Shown here: positions 6,000-9,134 of the stretch, one piece after another | Position numbering within the stretch: the first letter of the stretch is position 1 | Layout of the letters: every line of letters begins with the position of its first letter | Assembly (NCBI GenBank): GCA_028285035.1 | Contig: JANQQF010000092.1 | Span: 1 to 9,134 of the forward strand | Reading direction: 5' to 3' | DNA length: 9,134 bases | DNA from: Phycisphaerae bacterium | Lineage (GTDB): Bacteria > Chloroflexota > Anaerolineae > 4572-78 > J111 | The notes under the pieces: model-generated | Seen by the model: the letters and a program-made list of their open reading frames with translations, nothing else | Told to the model about the DNA's origin: nothing | Database searches by the model: none | Translations under genes and position numbers: made by a program

Positions 6000-6932
6000 A
6001 TGTCCTCAATTATCGATGTCCAAAATCTGACAAAAAAATATAAGAATGCAGAAACCAATGCGGTGGATGATATTTCATTCGAAGTGTCACCGGGGCAGTT
6101 GTTTACCCTGTTGGGTCCCAACGGGGCAGGCAAAACCACCACAATCTCCATTTTAACCACAACCTTATCCCCCACCGCTGGAACAGCCATCATTGCGGGT
6201 TACGATGTGGTCGAGCAGCCGAGTGCGGTGCGACAAAATATCGGGATTATCTTCCAGAAGCCGAGCCTGGATTTGAATCTGACGGCTGAGGAAAATGTGC
6301 GATTTCACGCCGTGTTATACGGCCTCTATCCTTTTCGACCCACTTATTGGCTGATGCCAAAAAATTATCGCAATCAGATTGAGGAGTTGTCCGAAATTCT
6401 TGGAATTTCTGAAGATATCTTCAGGCCGATTAAGACCTTTTCTGGGGGGATGAAACGGAAGCTGGAAATTTTGCGGAGCCTGATGCATAAACCACGCATT
6501 CTCTTTTTGGATGAGCCAACCGTAGGGCTTGATCCAGCCAGCCGACGTAATTTATGGGAGTACATCCGCCAAGTTCGGGGTGAAAGTGGTACCACCGTTT
6601 TTCTGACCACCCACTATCTTGAGGAGGCGGAAGAGTCTGACACAATTTGCATCATCAATCGCGGCAAAATTGTCTCGATGGGCACCCCTCGGGAGGTCAA
6701 GGCCGCTTTATTAGAGGCCTATTTGTTGATTGATGCCGCGAATCGGGACCAGCTGCGTGATGAACTGCGGTCTCGGGATATCGCATTTGTCGAAATGCCT
6801 CAATTTCGCATCGAGATTGAAGGTCAGAATATTCATCAGTTGTTAAAAGTAATTGATACCCCTCTGAGCCTGGTGCAGACCCATACCCCAACCTTGGAAG
6901 ATGCTTACCTCAAAATTGTGGAGCAAGTATGA
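6000..6932 (+). CDS. ABC transporter ATPase, DrrA-like
   Basis: This 310-residue cytosolic ATPase would power the ABC-2 permease encoded next. All nucleotide-binding motifs are intact: Walker A GPNGAGKT at 39-46, Q-loop Gln86, signature FSGGMKRK at 147-154, Walker B LFLDEP at 168-173 with catalytic Glu172, and the switch His205. A C-terminal extension of about 75 residues ending in TLEDAYLKIVEQ is typical of the DrrA/NodI/CcmA-like exporter group that includes the daunorubicin resistance ATPase. The frame is open from an ATG at 5949, but that would add 17 arginine-rich residues overlapping the previous gene. The ATG at 6000 begins the normal domain (SIIDVQNLTKKY). Its ribosome binding site is weak (AGAGTG), so it probably relies on coupling to the gene ending at 5992. 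The substrate is not predictable from the ATPase. Confidence 0.93.
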   Translation: MSSIIDVQNLTKKYKNAETNAVDDISFEVSPGQLFTLLGPNGAGKTTTISILTTTLSPTAGTAIIAGYDVVEQPSAVRQNIGIIFQKPSLDLNLTAEENVRFHAVLYGLYPFRPTYWLMPKNYRNQIEELSEILGISEDIFRPIKTFSGGMKRKLEILRSLMHKPRILFLDEPTVGLDPASRRNLWEYIRQVRGESGTTVFLTTHYLEEAEESDTICIINRGKIVSMGTPREVKAALLEAYLLIDAANRDQLRDELRSRDIAFVEMPQFRIEIEGQNIHQLLKVIDTPLSLVQTHTPTLEDAYLKIVEQV

Positions 6933-7708
6933 ACCAACTCAATGCCATCATCGCCATTTCTTACCGCGATCTGATCAAATTTCTCCGAGACCCCATTCGC
7001 ATCGTCTCTACCCTGATTTTTCCGATAGTATTTGTGGGGATTTTGGGCGGGAGTTTTCAGGCCAGTTTAGGCGAAGACCTGAATTACAATTTCCTGACCT
7101 TTGTTTTTACTGGCGTCTTTGCCCAAACGTTGTTTCAATCAGCCGCGCTGGGCTTGATCTCGCTGATCGAGGATCGAGAGAATGATTTTAGCCAGGAGAT
7201 GTTTGTTTCCCCGGTCTCGCGCTATGCCATCATTTTTGGCAAGATTAATGGTGAAACCCTGGTCGCTTTAGTCCAGGCCATTGTGGTGTTGATTTTTGGG
7301 GTTGTAATTGGGGTACCGATGACCCTAACCCAGCTAATTGCCCTGATCCCTGTGGCGATTGTGGCTTGTTTATTTGGCGGTGCCTTTGGGGTCGTTATTA
7401 TGGCTAACATCTCCACCCAACGGGCGGCCAACCAAATTTTCCCTTTTATTATGCTGCCCCAATTTTTCTTGGCCGGTGTGTTTACGCCAATCGATAATCT
7501 GCCTTTTGTCCTCGACATCTTCTCGAAAATTTCTCCAATGCGTTATCCTGTCGATTTAACGCGAGGTGTTTTTTATGTGGGCCTGCCTGAATATGACGTT
7601 GTCGTGCTGCAACCCCCCATTTTTAACCTATTTTTGATGGGCGGTCTGTTTTTCCTCTTTATGGTTATTGGTACGCGGATTTTTGTGCGCAACGAGCGCA
7701 ATCGATAA
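6929..7708 (+). CDS. ABC-2 type transporter permease, DrrB-like
   Basis: This 259-residue inner-membrane protein should form the channel driven by the preceding ATPase. Six hydrophobic segments are visible at about 27-44, 55-80, 107-130, 135-158, 168-187 and 229-250. Family marks include the N-terminal RDLIKFLRDPIRI before the first membrane span, DRENDFSQEMFVSPVSRYAI near 82-101, the FFLAGVFTPIDNLP loop near 179-192, and the PMRYPVDLTRGVFY region near 203-216. The start ATG overlaps the ATPase stop in an ATGA junction, so translation is coupled. ABC-2 permeases of this type usually export drugs, polyketides, lipids or polysaccharides. The neighbouring oxidoreductase may act on the same compound, but that is inference. 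The gene ends one base before a convergent gene. Confidence 0.93.
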   Translation: MNQLNAIIAISYRDLIKFLRDPIRIVSTLIFPIVFVGILGGSFQASLGEDLNYNFLTFVFTGVFAQTLFQSAALGLISLIEDRENDFSQEMFVSPVSRYAIIFGKINGETLVALVQAIVVLIFGVVIGVPMTLTQLIALIPVAIVACLFGGAFGVVIMANISTQRAANQIFPFIMLPQFFLAGVFTPIDNLPFVLDIFSKISPMRYPVDLTRGVFYVGLPEYDVVVLQPPIFNLFLMGGLFFLFMVIGTRIFVRNERNR

Positions 7709-7709
7709 A

Positions 7710-8111
7710 CTACTTCTTCTGAAATTCTTGCAACGCCCGCAAGGCCGCTCTGGCTTTCTCCTGCTGAACAAAAATATGATCGTGGTAGAATGCAGCGATA
7801 ACGTTGGCACTGATGTTGTGCTCGGTTAATTTGGTTGCTACAGCAGCGGTGAGTCCCACAGCATCAAGACTGGAATGGACGGTCAGAGTGATGGCTTGGA
7901 AAACACCCTCATAGCTGAGATTCTCATTATCTGCCTGATTTTTTGGTACGACCAAGGTCAGCCCTTCTTGTTCTTGATACGAAGCGATTGGGTTGAGATC
8001 CGCATAATCACCATATTGAGCGTCGGGTATTGTGCAAAAAACATACTCAGTCTCGTTGAGCATCGGTGACATTGATTGTAGTAAGGTATTGAGGTCTTTG
8101 ATCCCTGACAT
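7710..8111 (-). CDS. ACT domain-containing protein, ACT_3/DUF2241 type
   Basis: The 133-residue product matches a widespread small family with a short N-terminal module (MSGIKDLNTLLQSMSPML, then EYVFCTIP at 22-29) and a C-terminal ACT domain. EQEGLTLVVPK at 47-57 links the two parts. The ACT half, about residues 72-130, contains TLTVHSSLDAVGLTAAVATK and NVIAAFYHDHIFV. ACT domains usually sense small molecules such as amino acids, but the role of this family is not established. The start ATG lies two bases after the methyltransferase stop, with GAGGAAG (plus-strand 8117-8123) inside the end of that gene, so the two form an operon. Its stop is one base from the convergent permease stop, and no terminator hairpin with a T-run is seen between them. 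Confidence 0.88.
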   Translation of the reverse strand: MSGIKDLNTLLQSMSPMLNETEYVFCTIPDAQYGDYADLNPIASYQEQEGLTLVVPKNQADNENLSYEGVFQAITLTVHSSLDAVGLTAAVATKLTEHNISANVIAAFYHDHIFVQQEKARAALRALQEFQKK

Positions 8112-8113
8112 TA

Positions 8114-8893
8114 TTACTTCCTCACCGTCGCCCGAATGTGCCCTGGCCGAAGTAAGCCCTGATCCACAACACTTTTCTTCAGGCTTGAACTTTTTAACCG
8201 TCGTTTGGCAAAATCCTCACCTTGTTCTGCTACCAAGGCTGCAAAATTTTCTCCTTGAAGGGTAGCTAACTCGTCTAAAATATTTTGGGCATACCAAGCA
8301 TTACGGTCGTTGGTGTCAATCCTTTCAAAGCCCAGAACCTGTAACATTGCCGCTGCTGCCTCAAGGGTGCCCATCTCTAGCGTAATCCCGATGACCTCCA
8401 TCCATTCTTGGTATTCCGGTGTTTTGGGGTAATCGGAGCCAAACCAGTCGCTGATGGCCATCTGCCCGCCAGAGTTGAGGACACGATGAATTTCGGTGTA
8501 GATGGCTGCTTTATCAGGGATGTGAATCATCGCGTCCTTGCTGAAGACGAGATCGAAGCTATTGTCATCAAAGGGGAGGGGCCCTGGTGCAACCAATTGA
8601 CAAGTGATTTGATCAGATAGTCCGGCGGCGGCTACCATTTTTGCGGCCCGCTCAATCAACGGGGCTTCGACGTCGATACCGGTAACGTGCGCGGCCCCAT
8701 GTTTCTGCACCAGCAAAATATCGATCCCAGCGATGCCACAGCCGATATCCAGCACACGTTTTCCCTCAATCTCCACCCCCTGCAAAATTTCTGCTACCTC
8801 GGCTGGTCCACCCGGCGACATAAACCCCTCGCCCCACATCCACTCTAAGCCAGCCACAAACTGATCATCATACTCATTGTGATGCTCTGTCAT
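8114..8893 (-). CDS. SAM-dependent class I methyltransferase, phosphoethanolamine-methyltransferase-like
   Basis: This 259-residue protein carries the SAM-binding core: motif I VLDIGCGIAG at 47-56, the acidic Asp74 in GIDVE, and FDLVFSKDAMIHI at 113-125. The opening, NEY at 6-8 followed by WGEGFMSPGG at 20-29, closely parallels the Plasmodium phosphoethanolamine methyltransferase PfPMT. Tyr8 and His124 line up with its catalytic Tyr19/His132 pair. By eye, the PfPMT residues reported to hold the substrate phosphate (Tyr160, Arg179, Tyr181) fall on Trp150 and hydrophobic residues here. So the substrate may be an unphosphorylated amine or another small nucleophile rather than phosphoethanolamine. 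The start is supported by GAAGGAG (8901-8907), seven bases before the ATG. It is the first gene of an operon with the ACT protein, driven by the promoter at 8922-8950. The PfPMT residue numbers are from memory and the alignment is manual. Confidence 0.88.
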   Translation of the reverse strand: MTEHHNEYDDQFVAGLEWMWGEGFMSPGGPAEVAEILQGVEIEGKRVLDIGCGIAGIDILLVQKHGAAHVTGIDVEAPLIERAAKMVAAAGLSDQITCQLVAPGPLPFDDNSFDLVFSKDAMIHIPDKAAIYTEIHRVLNSGGQMAISDWFGSDYPKTPEYQEWMEVIGITLEMGTLEAAAAMLQVLGFERIDTNDRNAWYAQNILDELATLQGENFAALVAEQGEDFAKRRLKSSSLKKSVVDQGLLRPGHIRATVRK

Positions 8894-8921
8894 AGATTTT
8901 CTCCTTCAAAGAAGTTGCTCT

Positions 8922-8950
8922 ATTTTAGGTAAACGGCAAAAAGTAATCAA
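8922..8950 (-). promoter_or_regulatory. Predicted sigma70-type promoter of the methyltransferase-ACT operon
   Basis: Read on the minus strand, TTGATT (8945-8950) and TAAAAT (8922-8927) are separated by exactly 17 bases. Transcription would start near 8915, about 22 bases before the start codon at 8893. One arm of an inverted repeat fills part of the spacer. Confidence 0.65.
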
Positions 8951-9009
8951 AAAATGACCAATACCAAATACCAACTTTAGTTCAAAACGAGCTCAATTTG
9001 GCCGTTTAC
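8929..9009. promoter_or_regulatory. Inverted 9-bp repeat flanking the divergent intergenic region
   Basis: GTAAACGGC at 8929-8937 and GCCGTTTAC at 9001-9009 are perfect inverted copies whose centres are 72 bases apart, close to seven helical turns. The first lies between the -35 and -10 of the methyltransferase promoter. A further outer pair, CTCTATT at 8919-8925 and AATAGAG at 9034-9040, surrounds it. The arrangement suggests two binding sites for one regulator, possibly with looping, controlling the divergent genes at 8893 and 9106. It could instead be a worn mobile hairpin element. Confidence 0.4.
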
Positions 9010-9105
9010 TTTTAGATTTGGCTTAAAATTTGCAATAGAGTTGTTCCTGAATAAGTAATCATATCAGACTACCCTGATTTAACAGCAAATTGAGGGATGG
9101 ATCGA

Positions 9106-9134
9106 ATGAAAATCTTTGGTAAATCCTCAAATTC
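9106..9134 (+). CDS. Start of an unrecognised gene, cut by the window end
   Basis: An ATG at 9106 opens a frame (MKIFGKSSN) that runs off the window. GAGGG at 9092-9096 is nine bases upstream. An in-frame ATG at 9097 is also possible but sits directly against that site. It would be divergent from the methyltransferase operon. Too few residues are visible to name it. Confidence 0.4.

Noticed and set aside
7686..7700. TGCGC-AACGA-GCGCA hairpin as a terminator of the permease gene
   Set aside because: The stem is only five pairs, it lies inside the coding sequence, and no T-run follows on either strand.

Overview
The window looks like ordinary bacterial chromosome of about 50% GC. It has compact protein genes and several intergenic stretches built from short hairpin or word repeats. 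I suspect the phylum Chloroflexota, from the repeated CGTAAATC words, the paired GC-rich hairpins and the mix of gene families, but no marker gene here proves it.

Layout. Positions 1-84 hold the last codons of an unrecognised gene. A repeat-rich gap follows, then cas2 of a type I-E CRISPR-Cas system (258-590), its AT-rich leader (591-689), and a CRISPR array of eight good repeats plus a decayed terminal one (690-1206). Next come a small FMN split-barrel (PNPOx-like) protein (1301-1771) and, behind a well-formed sigma70-type promoter with an overlapping dyad, a full dihydroxy-acid dehydratase gene ilvD (2066-3760). A gap with two kinds of hairpin repeat leads to a three-gene operon on the plus strand: a two-domain OYE/trimethylamine-dehydrogenase-like oxidoreductase (4025-5992), a DrrA-type ABC ATPase (6000-6932) and its ABC-2 permease (6929-7708). 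Convergent with it, stops one base apart, is a minus-strand operon of a class I methyltransferase (8114-8893) and an ACT_3-type protein (7710-8111). Its promoter lies at 8922-8950 and an inverted repeat runs through it. A divergent gene begins at 9106 and leaves the window.

How the genes work together. Cas2 with the array is the adaptation and memory end of a type I-E immune system; the interference genes are not in view. IlvD catalyses a step of branched-chain amino acid synthesis. The oxidoreductase and the exporter are probably co-transcribed, so the enzyme may modify or respond to a compound that the pump moves. The methyltransferase keeps the Tyr/His pair of phosphoethanolamine methyltransferases but appears to lack their phosphate-binding residues, which suggests a small amine or similar substrate.

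I did not find a clearly new multi-gene system. The most unusual items are the oxidoreductase, with all three classical OYE active-site residues replaced by hydrophobic ones and one iron-sulfur cysteine missing, its link to an ABC exporter, and the operator-like inverted repeats at two promoters.
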